The notes under the pieces were generated by a model. The model saw only the letters and a list, made by a program, of their open reading frames with translations, searched no databases and was not told the DNA's origin. Below, piece after piece: positions 19,667 through 28,580 of a stretch of 34,083 nucleotides of DNA (position 1 is the stretch's first letter; every line of letters begins with the position of its first letter). This DNA is from an uncultured Monoglobus sp. (GTDB lineage Bacteria > Bacillota > Clostridia > Monoglobales > Monoglobaceae). The position numbers and the translations under genes are program-made. The stretch lies in assembly GCA_947624495.1 (NCBI GenBank), contig CANQKP010000006.1:1-34083 (forward strand), given 5' to 3'.

Positions 19667-21235
19667 CTAATCTCTTATTTTATCTGCTTCATCAGTGTTT
19701 TCGATAATAGTTTCCGTATCTGAATTAACATTGTGAGATGTATTGCTTTTTGATTTTATAAAAGCCTGTATTCCCACAGCAGCACAGATAAATATCAGCG
19801 GCACGAAATTTGAAAAGTAGCGCTTGTTTGATTCCCAGAACAGCAGGAAGAACCATAGACCGAATACTGATAAATAAATCGGTAAAATTTGCCCGCTGAG
19901 AAATTCTTTTCTTTTGAAAACAAACAGCCATGCAAGGAACAACATGATTAAGATCATTGAAATGTGGACCGCAGTGGAATATGTCTCGTATATGCCAAAG
20001 TGTGCGGACTTGTCCACGACCCAATCCCTGAGCCATGTTTCGTTAAGCGGCGTATAATTGAATGTATCCGAAATTCCGTAGGTGCCATCACCCAAGTCTA
20101 TTATGCTTTTTGTGGTAAAAAGCTTAAAGGTGCCGGAAAGTCCCAAATCGGCAATACGTTTTTTAGTTTCTTCGATTGCCTTTTCCTGTCTTTCTTCCGG
20201 AGCGGTGTCGGCTATCAAGTCGGCATCCCGCTGATTATATCTTCCATCACCGCCAAATCCCATCATTACCCAGAACGAGTAAGGTTTGTTGACCCGATAT
20301 GCCTCATCTTTATCCAGGTGCCGGGCGTATATATAAGTGTTGAACGATGACATGAGGAGCACTGTTATCAACACGAAACATAGACCCGCTTTCCAGGAGT
20401 CTTTTCGGGTCTTCTTGTTTAAGAGCATATCGATCAGAACGGCTATTGCCATAATGAACACGGTGAACTTCAGCATACTTCCTACAGCGCAGACCAAACC
20501 CATTATAACATAAAGAATTATGCGGTCTTTCAGCCGTTCCTTTTCTTTTGACAGCAAGTAAAGGTAGAAAATGAGGACCGGAAAAAGCATTGTCATCGCA
20601 TCGGTGTATACGGCGGCGCCCATAACATAAAACGGGGCGCTCAGGGCAAACAAAATCAAAGCGAACACCGCGGATCTAATGCCGCTCAGTTTTTTGCAGA
20701 TAAGCGACACCAGAGCCATTGTACCCGAAAGCATCAGGCATAATACTGTTACTGTTACGGCGTAGTAATCGGTTATTCTGACAAGCGAAGCGGCTTTCAG
20801 GAAAATATACCAAAATGCCATTGGAGCGAGGTTGTTGGGGCAGAAATAGTAGTAATAGTAAAAGTTCTTAAACGTTCCGGTCTCGACCCATTCCCATGCG
20901 CCTTTGTTGATGTTGCCTATATCAAATATAAAGTCACTGCGCAGCGAAATTCCGGCAATCAGCTCAATTATGAACATTACGGCAAGAAATATGCCGAGGA
21001 TTAGTTTATAACGTTTCTCAAGAATACTGCTGCACCTGTCGAGCAGAATGTTGATCAGGAACAGAAGCGCCAATACACAAACAGTCGTTATAACAAGATT
21101 TGCCGTTCCGCATAAAGGGTTCCTGAATATAATATTCACAGCTACGTAAGTGAAACAAATCGCAAACAGCAAATAAAATAGTCTTATCAGTTTTACCGGT
21201 ATTTTTTCCATCCATTTATCCTTTCTTTTACGCAT
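19667..21235 (-). CDS. Polytopic membrane protein, GT39/PMT-like GT-C glycosyltransferase
   Basis: ~520 aa, multi-TM, 'SLRSDFIFDIGNINKGAWEWVETGTF' acidic early loop, 'GAAVYTDAMTMLFPVLIFYLYLL'; start overlaps the acyltransferase stop. Confidence 0.65.
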   Translation of the reverse strand: MRKRKDKWMEKIPVKLIRLFYLLFAICFTYVAVNIIFRNPLCGTANLVITTVCVLALLFLINILLDRCSSILEKRYKLILGIFLAVMFIIELIAGISLRSDFIFDIGNINKGAWEWVETGTFKNFYYYYYFCPNNLAPMAFWYIFLKAASLVRITDYYAVTVTVLCLMLSGTMALVSLICKKLSGIRSAVFALILFALSAPFYVMGAAVYTDAMTMLFPVLIFYLYLLSKEKERLKDRIILYVIMGLVCAVGSMLKFTVFIMAIAVLIDMLLNKKTRKDSWKAGLCFVLITVLLMSSFNTYIYARHLDKDEAYRVNKPYSFWVMMGFGGDGRYNQRDADLIADTAPEERQEKAIEETKKRIADLGLSGTFKLFTTKSIIDLGDGTYGISDTFNYTPLNETWLRDWVVDKSAHFGIYETYSTAVHISMILIMLFLAWLFVFKRKEFLSGQILPIYLSVFGLWFFLLFWESNKRYFSNFVPLIFICAAVGIQAFIKSKSNTSHNVNSDTETIIENTDEADKIRD

Positions 21236-22481
21236 TTTTTAGTGCCGTTTTTATTTTGCCGGGTGCGGCTTTTATACCTTTTGCTATCCTTACAATATAA
21301 CCTTTAAATCCATATTTCGCGATCGGCATTTCAACCAGATATGTCGAAGCGGTCGCGATTGCCAATGAGGTAACGATTGTCAGAATAACAAATCCGTCCA
21401 TTGCCGCACGGTCATTCATGACCGGATTTGATGTGGTGTACGGGATATGGGATTCCTTGTAAAATATGTTAATATTCTGGTGCCACAGGAAGAAGCTGTA
21501 GGATATGGTTGACATAAACACAAAAAATTTGTTGCCCAAAATTCTTCTGCTCCACAAATCGATCGAGTATGCCGCGGAGAAAATAAAGACCGCAAACAAC
21601 AAGCATACAATTATGCGGAAGAACCAGCGGAAGTATGTAACTGAGTCAAACCCTGAGATATTGTTGACATTCATCCATTTTATGAAGTAATATACTCCGA
21701 ACAGGCACACTATGGAAACCGCGGTCATGAACCATTTCAGGCGGCTCATATCAAGCCTGTTTCTTGCCCACACCACTAAATAGGCGCTCATCATCCCCAC
21801 CCCGAATATATCAAGGTATGCAAGAGGAAACGCCTGATATGTGTTAGACGCGTCCGGAAAATAAAACGCACTTATCAGCCTGGCGCCCTGACCTATAATG
21901 AACATACCAAGCAGAGTCCATGCAGGCTTTTTCTTAAACAGCGACGCAATAAGCGGGAATACAACGTAAAATGCCGCTTCAATGCCCAAAGTCCATGCTG
22001 TGCCGATGACGGTCATTGTAGTGCTTTTATTGTATATATGCAGGAACAGAGCGTGCAGACCGTACTGTTTTATCATTTCACTCGCAGAATGGATATCAAA
22101 CGGATGATACGACAATATAGGGAAAATCAACAGTAAAATCAACATCAGATAGTATCCCGGAATAATTCTTCGTATACGCTTTAAATAAAAATTCTTCCAT
22201 GTGGTGAATTTTGACTCTCCGAACATGGCACGGGCGATCGGGTAGAACAGACAAAAACCGCTCAACACAAAAAAGGCGTCAATGGCTATATATCCGTATC
22301 GCTGAAAAAGCTCCAGATTAATCAGATATTTGTTGTTTGTAAGCTTTATCTGGTAGTATATCCATGATTGCTGCCAATTATGAAAAATGAATATCAATAT
22401 CAGTGAAACCGCACGAAGTCCGTCAAGAGCGTATATGTAGCCGGGTATTGAATCCGCTCTGCCCGAATTTTTATTTGCCAT
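21228..22481 (-). CDS. Acyltransferase 3 family membrane protein (OafA/YrhL-like)
   Basis: GYIYALDGLRAVSLILIFIFHNWQQSW, GYIAIDAFFVLSGFCLFYPIARAM, LKRIRRIIPGYYLMLILLL. Confidence 0.9.
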   Translation of the reverse strand: MANKNSGRADSIPGYIYALDGLRAVSLILIFIFHNWQQSWIYYQIKLTNNKYLINLELFQRYGYIAIDAFFVLSGFCLFYPIARAMFGESKFTTWKNFYLKRIRRIIPGYYLMLILLLIFPILSYHPFDIHSASEMIKQYGLHALFLHIYNKSTTMTVIGTAWTLGIEAAFYVVFPLIASLFKKKPAWTLLGMFIIGQGARLISAFYFPDASNTYQAFPLAYLDIFGVGMMSAYLVVWARNRLDMSRLKWFMTAVSIVCLFGVYYFIKWMNVNNISGFDSVTYFRWFFRIIVCLLFAVFIFSAAYSIDLWSRRILGNKFFVFMSTISYSFFLWHQNINIFYKESHIPYTTSNPVMNDRAAMDGFVILTIVTSLAIATASTYLVEMPIAKYGFKGYIVRIAKGIKAAPGKIKTALKNA

Positions 22482-22776
22482 TGGGTTTGCCTCCTTTCGT
22501 CGTCGCTTCTTTTCCGTCCGCCTTGGCTGAAGCGGCAGGCTTGTCCGCGGCGGGATGTTTTTTGTCGGTAAGCTTATAGTAGGATATACTCGCGATGATA
22601 AGCAAGGCGATGATTATCAGACACACCTTAAGACCGGCGGGCATAGCGTGGTAGTTCGCTTTAAAAAAGTCCCAGCGTCCCGCAGGGTCGTCCGGCAGGG
22701 GATTGTCCGCCGCCAGTCCGGTCAGGGAAGCGCAGACGCCCGATAAAAACACTAAACAGGCAAAAAGTTTTTTCAT
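22471..22776 (-). CDS. Small exported/membrane protein with signal peptide, one further TM and charged Ala/Lys-rich tail; unknown function
   Basis: MKKLFACLVFLSGVCASLTGLAADNPL...GLKVCLIIIALLIIASISYYKLTDKK...; RBS GGAGGTT before ATG at 22776. Confidence 0.7.
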   Translation of the reverse strand: MKKLFACLVFLSGVCASLTGLAADNPLPDDPAGRWDFFKANYHAMPAGLKVCLIIIALLIIASISYYKLTDKKHPAADKPAASAKADGKEATTKGGKPNGK

Positions 22777-22809
22777 AATAACCTCCATTAAATTCATGTA
22801 TAATAAAAT

Positions 22810-22838
22810 ATTATATCATAATTATAAAATATTGTCTA
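22810..22838 (-). promoter_or_regulatory. Promoter for minus-strand acyltransferase operon (TAGACA-N17-TATAAT)
   Basis: Minus-strand TAGACA (22838-22833), TATAAT (22815-22810). Confidence 0.5.
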
Positions 22839-22860
22839 TATTTTACATGAAATTCTTGGC

Positions 22861-23835
22861 TTATTCAAATTTTTTGCGCCTCAAATCGCCGTCCGGCATG
22901 GTAATAACGGCGTATTCGCCGAGTATTCTTGAAGTCATGCGCGCGCTGTAGCGTTCATTCACGGCTTCGAAATCCAGGTTGGTCGAAATAACGGTCGCCT
23001 TGTTTTTCATAAGCCGCGTGTTGAACAAATCAAACAGAGCCGCAGCCGTGAACTGAGTCAGGAACTCGGTCCCCAAATCGTCAATGATAAGCAGATCGGC
23101 GTTCTCGGCATATTTTTTCTCACTCACAGCCTGCGCCGCATCCTCCGAGTCGTCGTCCTTAAATCTGACTTTTTCAAGGATCTCGCACAGCTTGTAGGCT
23201 GTCTGGTAGTAGACCGTCTTTCCGCGCTCAAGAACGCGGTTGCCTATGCAGCTTGAAAGGTAGGTCTTTCCGGTGCCGACGCTGCCGCGCAGCAGTATGT
23301 TGCCGCCTTGTTCAACGCTGTCCGCAAATCTTACCGCCTTGTCAAAGCCGGATCTCACGATATCCAGCTTCGACCTGCCCTTGGAGTCGGTGGAGGGTGA
23401 AAACAGCGAGAAGTCAAAGTTTTCAAACGTCTGAGCCTTCATAAGCTCGGTCATGTTGGAATTATACACGATGTATTTTGCGGTCAGCTCCTTAAGGCAG
23501 CGGCATTTCAAGCCGTTTTCGTCAAAGCCGGTGTCATGGCAGTTGCCGCAGTCGAATTTTTCATCGAGATAATCCTCCGGCAGATCAAGTCCTTTAAGCA
23601 CGCGTATCTTGTCGCGCTGCTTGCCCTGAATATATTCCTTTATGCTTTCAAAGTCGCGGCTGCCGTTTAAGACCGACCTCAAAAGCCTGTTGCCCGCCGC
23701 CTGCAAGTCCGCTTCAATTCCGGCGTACTCGGCAGAGCGCCTGCGGACCTCAGCCCGCCTGCGCTCCAGCTCCGTCCGGTGCGCTTCCCGTTTATTATTA
23801 AGCTCGTTTAAAGCCAATACCTGTGCCGATTGCAT
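22861..23835 (-). CDS. dnaI: DnaC/DnaI-type helicase loader ATPase
   Basis: Walker A LLRGSVGTGKTYLSS, Walker B DLLIIDDLGTEF, zinc-binding CGNCHDTGFDENGLKCRC. Confidence 0.85.
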   Translation of the reverse strand: MQSAQVLALNELNNKREAHRTELERRRAEVRRRSAEYAGIEADLQAAGNRLLRSVLNGSRDFESIKEYIQGKQRDKIRVLKGLDLPEDYLDEKFDCGNCHDTGFDENGLKCRCLKELTAKYIVYNSNMTELMKAQTFENFDFSLFSPSTDSKGRSKLDIVRSGFDKAVRFADSVEQGGNILLRGSVGTGKTYLSSCIGNRVLERGKTVYYQTAYKLCEILEKVRFKDDDSEDAAQAVSEKKYAENADLLIIDDLGTEFLTQFTAAALFDLFNTRLMKNKATVISTNLDFEAVNERYSARMTSRILGEYAVITMPDGDLRRKKFE

Positions 23836-23859
23836 AAGATCGCCCCCGTTTAAATCAAT

Positions 23860-24837
23860 TTAGTTATCCAGCATTAAGTCCAGCAGCTTTTCCTCAAGAG
23901 AGTTATAGTCCGTGCCGCTTTTGTCGGTAAAGTTGTTAAAGCCGGCAGCCTTGGGTTTTTTCGTATTCGCGCCTCCGCGTGCGGCATTCTCTCTCTCCAC
24001 GCCGGCAGCGTCCTTGATCCCGCTCTCCGACCAGCTCCGCAGGATCTTATTCATGTACGCCCACGACAGCTTGCCGGTGTTCTCGACCGTGCGGTCGTAA
24101 GCCAGCTCCACCAGCTCCGGCGCAACGTTCAGTTCCTCGGTCCAAGCCTTTATGTATTTCTTCTCGGTCTGTGTCAAAGCCCTGTCGTATATTCCCAAAA
24201 TTGAGCGTATCATATGCTCTTTGCTGTGTATCTCCTCAAGGTGCGATATGTACTCTTCCGCCTTGTCAAAGGTGTCGATACCCTTGTCCGCCCAGTCGAT
24301 CGCCACGGTCTCAAGATAGCGCTTTCCGGTCTTGCCGAGCTTCGCGGCGTAGCTTAACAGCATGACAATAACCTCGCACGGCAGACCAAGCCAGTCGTAG
24401 AACGAGTACAAAAGCTCCATTTCATTCCCGGACAAAAGGTGTCCCAAAATGCTCTCCGCCTGATAGAACATACCGGAAAGCACCTGATTTTTTTCCGTCG
24501 CCGCATCGATCTCCGAACTTTTGTAGGACGGGCGCATCTTCGCGCCGCCGCGCTTTCGGTTTTGCGCGGGCTTAACCGATGCCTCACCGCTGTCCGACGG
24601 GAACGAGTATTCGCCGTTCTCGTTCTTCAGAATCTCTCCGCGGCTTACCCAAAAACCTAAGATAAACTCTACCCTGTCCGGGGCGACGGAAAGCTCCTCA
24701 GCGATGGTTTCCGCCGAGGGCATAGCTCCGTTTTTTTCGCAAAGGTACGCTGTGTACAGATATACCTGAATGTACTGCGGGTTCGCGAAGCGTACATATT
24801 TTTCTATAAATTCTGTTTTAAGACTGATTTCACTCAT
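23860..24837 (-). CDS. DnaD domain-containing replication initiation/helicase-loading protein
   Basis: N-terminal winged-helix-like region and C-terminal 'LTQTEKKYIKAWTEELNVAPELVELAYDRTVENTGKLSWAYMNKILRSW' typical of DnaD/DnaB_2. Confidence 0.85.
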   Translation of the reverse strand: MSEISLKTEFIEKYVRFANPQYIQVYLYTAYLCEKNGAMPSAETIAEELSVAPDRVEFILGFWVSRGEILKNENGEYSFPSDSGEASVKPAQNRKRGGAKMRPSYKSSEIDAATEKNQVLSGMFYQAESILGHLLSGNEMELLYSFYDWLGLPCEVIVMLLSYAAKLGKTGKRYLETVAIDWADKGIDTFDKAEEYISHLEEIHSKEHMIRSILGIYDRALTQTEKKYIKAWTEELNVAPELVELAYDRTVENTGKLSWAYMNKILRSWSESGIKDAAGVERENAARGGANTKKPKAAGFNNFTDKSGTDYNSLEEKLLDLMLDN

Positions 24838-24846
24838 TTTTAAACT

Positions 24847-26241
24847 CTATTTCCCCACGCAAAAGCGTGAAAACACTCTGTCTACAATTTCCTCCTGCAC
24901 CGTCTGTCCCGTGACCTCTCCGAGAGCCGACAGTGCGTCTGTCAAATCGATGTACAGCAGATCAAACGGCATATCCGTTCCCTCAAGAGCAAGTTCAAGC
25001 GCGTCTCTCGCCTTGATCAGCGAGTCTCTCTGCCGAATATTTGAAATATACACATCGCCGCCGTTTATTTTGCCGAGGGCAAATTTTTCGGCAATGCGAT
25101 CCTCCAAGGCTTCGATGCCCGCCGCCTCGCCGTTTGCCGGAGTTGCCGTCTCGATTATGTCAAGCGGGTCAAGTCCGGTCTTTTCGGATATTTCCACAGC
25201 GGTAAGCTTTGCCGCGCGGTCTGTCTTGTTAAGGGCGCATATTGCAGTTCTGCCCTTTATGGCTTCGATTATCCGAAGGTCCTCTTCGGTCAGAGCCTCG
25301 CTGCTGTCCGCCACGAATATACAGAGGTCAGCCTGCTCAATGCACTTAAGCGCGCGGCTTATGCCTATCTGCTCTATTTTGTCATCCGTCTCGGACCGTA
25401 TGCCGGCGGTGTCCAGCAGACGCATTGACGCGCCTTTTATGTGTATCATGTCCTCCACAGTGTCGCGGGTGGTGCCGGGTATATCGGTAACGATTGCCCG
25501 TTCGCTGCGGCTCAGCGCGTTCATCAGCGAGGATTTTCCAACATTCGGCTTGCCCACGATCGCCGCGGCAATGCCGTCGCGCAGGATCTTTCCGGTTTCA
25601 AACCCGTCGATCAGGCGGTTTATCTCATCAAGAGCGCCTTTTATCCGCGCCTCGACATCATCCGCGGAAAGCGGCTCCACCTCGTCCGGATAGTCAGCCG
25701 CGGCTGAGATATTGGCGGTGATTTCCAGTATAAGCTCCCTGGCGGCATTGATCTTGGCGCTCAGCGCGCCCAGCCGTGACTTTGCCGCGTTGGAAAGACC
25801 AAGTTCGCTGCTTGAGTCGATTATGTCCATAACCGCCTCTGCGCCTATCATGTCGGTTTTCCCGTTTACGAACGCCCTGCGCGTAAACTCGCCGGGATCC
25901 GCCAGGCGCACCCCTAAGCTGAGCAGTTCCTTAAGTATCATGTCGGCAGCAAAATACCCGCCGTGGCAGTTGATCTCCACAACGGTCTCACCTGTGTAGG
26001 AACGGGGCGCGCGCATGACCGAGACCAGTGCCTCGTCAAGCGCGGCGTCTTTATCGTTTATCCTGTGTATATCAGAAAGATAAAGCCGATGACTTTCAAG
26101 CTCTGCGACCGGTTTGCCGCATTTCGGCGCCACTATCCGAGCCGCCGCGCTTTCTGCCATATCTCCGCTCATGCGCACGATAGCCACGCCGCCTGATCCT
26201 ACGGGCGTGGCTATCGCGGCTATTGTGTCAAACATTTTCAT
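24847..26241 (-). CDS. mnmE: tRNA uridine-5-carboxymethylaminomethyl(34) synthesis GTPase MnmE
   Basis: DTIAAIATPVGSGGVAIVRMSG, GEFTRRAFVNGKTDMIGAEAVMDII, AAIVGKPNVGKSSLMNAL, C-terminal FSRFCVGK. Confidence 0.97.
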   Translation of the reverse strand: MKMFDTIAAIATPVGSGGVAIVRMSGDMAESAAARIVAPKCGKPVAELESHRLYLSDIHRINDKDAALDEALVSVMRAPRSYTGETVVEINCHGGYFAADMILKELLSLGVRLADPGEFTRRAFVNGKTDMIGAEAVMDIIDSSSELGLSNAAKSRLGALSAKINAARELILEITANISAAADYPDEVEPLSADDVEARIKGALDEINRLIDGFETGKILRDGIAAAIVGKPNVGKSSLMNALSRSERAIVTDIPGTTRDTVEDMIHIKGASMRLLDTAGIRSETDDKIEQIGISRALKCIEQADLCIFVADSSEALTEEDLRIIEAIKGRTAICALNKTDRAAKLTAVEISEKTGLDPLDIIETATPANGEAAGIEALEDRIAEKFALGKINGGDVYISNIRQRDSLIKARDALELALEGTDMPFDLLYIDLTDALSALGEVTGQTVQEEIVDRVFSRFCVGK

Positions 26242-26244
26242 GAC

Positions 26245-27570
26245 CTAATCCCTCTTGATATTTGCTACAAGCTCGCTTATGCTTGCCTGCAGCTCCGGGT
26301 TTTCGGTAACCAGCTTCTTCATCTTCTTGACCGCGTTCATGACCGTGGAATGGTCGCGGCGGAAATCCTCGCCTATCTTGGCGTAGGACTCGTCCAGAAT
26401 AACGCGGGATATGTACATGGCAATATGCCGCGGATACGCGATATCGTTGGACCGCTTTTTTGTGATGAGCGAGCCTTTGGGCAGATGATAATACTTTTCC
26501 ACCTCGTCGATTATAACGGCGGTGGTTATGTTGCGCTGCGGGAGCGTTGAGAGAATTTCCTTCAGCGCTTTCTGAGCCAGCTCCATTGATATGGTGTTGG
26601 TGCGCTCAATTCCGGCATACGCCAGTATGCGCTTGAGCGCGCCCTCCAGATCTCTCACGTTTGAGGTTATATTGTTCGCGACATACTCCATGATCTCCTC
26701 GTCAAAGGTGAAGTATTCATTTTCTATCTTGCTTTTCAGTATAGCCAGACGCGTCTCGTAATCCGGTGGCTGAATGTCCGCCAGCAGCCCCATCTGGAAG
26801 CGGGTCTTGAGCCTGTCCGCCAGGTGCGGGGTCTCGGAAGGCAGCCTGTCCGATGTGAGCACGATCTGCTTTCCCGCCTCGTAGAGTGCGTTGAAGGTGT
26901 GGAAGAATTCCTCCTGCGCAAGCTCCTTTGTGGCAAGGAACTGCACATCGTCCATCAAAAGCAGGTCGACCGTGCGGTGCCTGTTCCGAAAGTCCTGGTT
27001 GGTCTTTTCGCGAATGGCGTTGACCAGCTCGTATGTAAACTTCTCACTGGTGGTGTAAAGCACCCTCCTGCCCGGATTGTGGGTCAGGTAGTAGTTGCCG
27101 ATAGCCTGAAGCAGATGTGTTTTTCCCAGTCCGCTGCCGCCGTAAATAAACAGCGGGTTATATTTGTGGGCGGGATTTTCGGCAACGGCGAGAGAAGCCG
27201 CCTGAGCCAGATTATTATTGTTGCCCACCACGAAGTTGTCAAACGTGTATTTATTGTTGAGCATCCCCTCAAAGGTTATCGGGTCGCCCGATTCACGAAC
27301 TTCGTCAAAGCATACGTCAAGCTCAATGTTCCTGCCTGTAATGCTCTTAAGTGAGCTTTCTATCAGTGAGCGGTACTTTGTCATTATCATGCTCTTGCCC
27401 AAGCTGCCCTTTTGCAGACCGCCGGGGACCCGAAGCTTGATTACGGCGCCGTCTATCCCGGCAGGAACTATAGGTTTTATCCATGTGTCAAACGCAACGG
27501 AAGACATCTCGTCCCGAAGCTGGTTCTTGACGTCCTCCCAGATACTATTAACATTTTCTTTTGTTTTCAA
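26245..27570 (-). CDS. dnaA: Chromosomal replication initiator protein DnaA (TTG start)
   Basis: NPLFIYGGSGLGKTHLLQAIGNYYL, DLLLMDDVQFLATKELAQEEFFHTFNAL, FRRDHSTVMNAVKKM; TTG after AGAGGGG is preferred over the ATG at 27660. Confidence 0.96.
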   Translation of the reverse strand: MKTKENVNSIWEDVKNQLRDEMSSVAFDTWIKPIVPAGIDGAVIKLRVPGGLQKGSLGKSMIMTKYRSLIESSLKSITGRNIELDVCFDEVRESGDPITFEGMLNNKYTFDNFVVGNNNNLAQAASLAVAENPAHKYNPLFIYGGSGLGKTHLLQAIGNYYLTHNPGRRVLYTTSEKFTYELVNAIREKTNQDFRNRHRTVDLLLMDDVQFLATKELAQEEFFHTFNALYEAGKQIVLTSDRLPSETPHLADRLKTRFQMGLLADIQPPDYETRLAILKSKIENEYFTFDEEIMEYVANNITSNVRDLEGALKRILAYAGIERTNTISMELAQKALKEILSTLPQRNITTAVIIDEVEKYYHLPKGSLITKKRSNDIAYPRHIAMYISRVILDESYAKIGEDFRRDHSTVMNAVKKMKKLVTENPELQASISELVANIKRD

Positions 27571-27672
27571 CTCTTTTACCCCTCTGACAAAATAAAGTAT
27601 ATAAGCGCGGAAAACCGCGTAAAATGCATAATCAAGCGCCCTTTTACGCCTTTGTAACAATTATGTAAATAT

Positions 27673-27701
27673 ATTTTAACAGAAAGAAAATGATTTTTCA
27701 A
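27673..27701 (-). promoter_or_regulatory. dnaA promoter (TTGAAA-N17-TAAAAT)
   Basis: Minus-strand TTGAAA (27701-27696), TAAAAT (27678-27673). Confidence 0.55.
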
Positions 27702-27858
27702 CACCCAAATAGCCAAAAAATTTTTCCGAAAAGGCGCTGAAAACTGTACTGCACAAAATGTAGTTGAGGGCAATTTTCAAAATAACAAGATATGCGAAAT
27801 TTTCAAGAATAAAATTTTTATAAAAAATTATTTTAATTTTTTTGTGTAAAATTATTAC

Positions 27859-27887
27859 TTGACAACCATATTAAGTCGTGGTACAAT
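27859..27887 (+). promoter_or_regulatory. rpmH promoter (TTGACA-N17-TACAAT)
   Basis: TTGACA 27859-27864, TACAAT 27882-27887. Confidence 0.65.
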
Positions 27888-27975
27888 AGTATAGATTTTT
27901 TATGAGCGGCTGCAAAAACCGCGCCGCAGCGATGATTTGTAAATAATTAATCCTATGATATAAGGAGGGATATAG

Positions 27976-28110
27976 ATGCTTAGAACATATCAGCCCAAAA
28001 AGAGACACAGATCCAAGGTTCACGGCTTCAGAAAGAGAATGAGTACCAAAAACGGCCGTAAGGTTTTGGCGAGAAGAAGACTCAAGGGCAGAAAGAAGCT
28101 GTCTGCTTAG
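27976..28110 (+). CDS. rpmH: 50S ribosomal protein L34 (absent from ORF track because short)
   Basis: [55 protein letters not shown]. Confidence 0.98.
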   Translation: MLRTYQPKKRHRSKVHGFRKRMSTKNGRKVLARRRLKGRKKLSA

Positions 28111-28130
28111 TTCTGTTCAGCGATGGAATA

Positions 28131-28155
28131 GACGCCGCAAACGGCGTCTTTTTGT
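28131..28155 (+). terminator. Intrinsic terminator between rpmH and rnpA
   Basis: GACGCCG-CAAA-CGGCGTC-TTTTTGTTT. Confidence 0.85.
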
Positions 28156-28182
28156 TTAATGGCGAAGCCGGGGAGCGGGAAT

Positions 28183-28542
28183 ATGAGCGGTTTGATCAGT
28201 ATAAAAAAGAATATTGATTTCAGGCGGATATATAAGCGCGGAAAATGCGGCGTAACACCGACGCTGGTGGTGTACGTCCTGCGCAACAGGAGGCTTGACC
28301 GCCTCGGCATCACCGCCGGCAAAAAGGTGGGCTGCGCAGCGAAACGCAACCGCGCCAAACGCCGTATCCGCGCCCTGTACCGGGAGCAGATCTTATCCGG
28401 CACGCTGCCTGAGAGCGGAGAAAAGCTTGATATGATAGTCGTGGCGAGAGCCGCCGCCGTCGACGCCGATTTTGACAGGCTGCGCCGTGATTTTAAGACC
28501 GCGGTCGGCAAAGCCGCCGCACAGCTTCAAAATAAACATTAA
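28183..28542 (+). CDS. rnpA: Ribonuclease P protein component
   Basis: ISIKKNIDFRRIYKRGKCG, RLGITAGKKVGCAAKRNRAKRRIRALYRE; start 28183 (or 28159). Confidence 0.94.
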   Translation: MSGLISIKKNIDFRRIYKRGKCGVTPTLVVYVLRNRRLDRLGITAGKKVGCAAKRNRAKRRIRALYREQILSGTLPESGEKLDMIVVARAAAVDADFDRLRRDFKTAVGKAAAQLQNKH

Positions 28543-28580
28543 ATTTACATTAAAATATGTAAATTTATAGAAAAATACGG

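Larger units (their letters stand above)
27571..27975. other. dnaA-rpmH divergent intergenic region, candidate oriC/DUE (unproven)
   Basis: Position between dnaA and rpmH; very AT-rich stretch 27808-27857; no TTATCCACA-type box recognised by eye. Confidence 0.45.

Noticed and set aside
24770-25693. 307-aa plus-strand Ser-rich ORF opposite mnmE/dnaD
   Set aside because: Low-complexity Ser/Arg-rich antisense frame of well-supported mnmE; typical GC-codon shadow.
26824-27354. 176-aa plus-strand ORF within dnaA
   Set aside because: Antisense shadow of conserved DnaA AAA+ domain.
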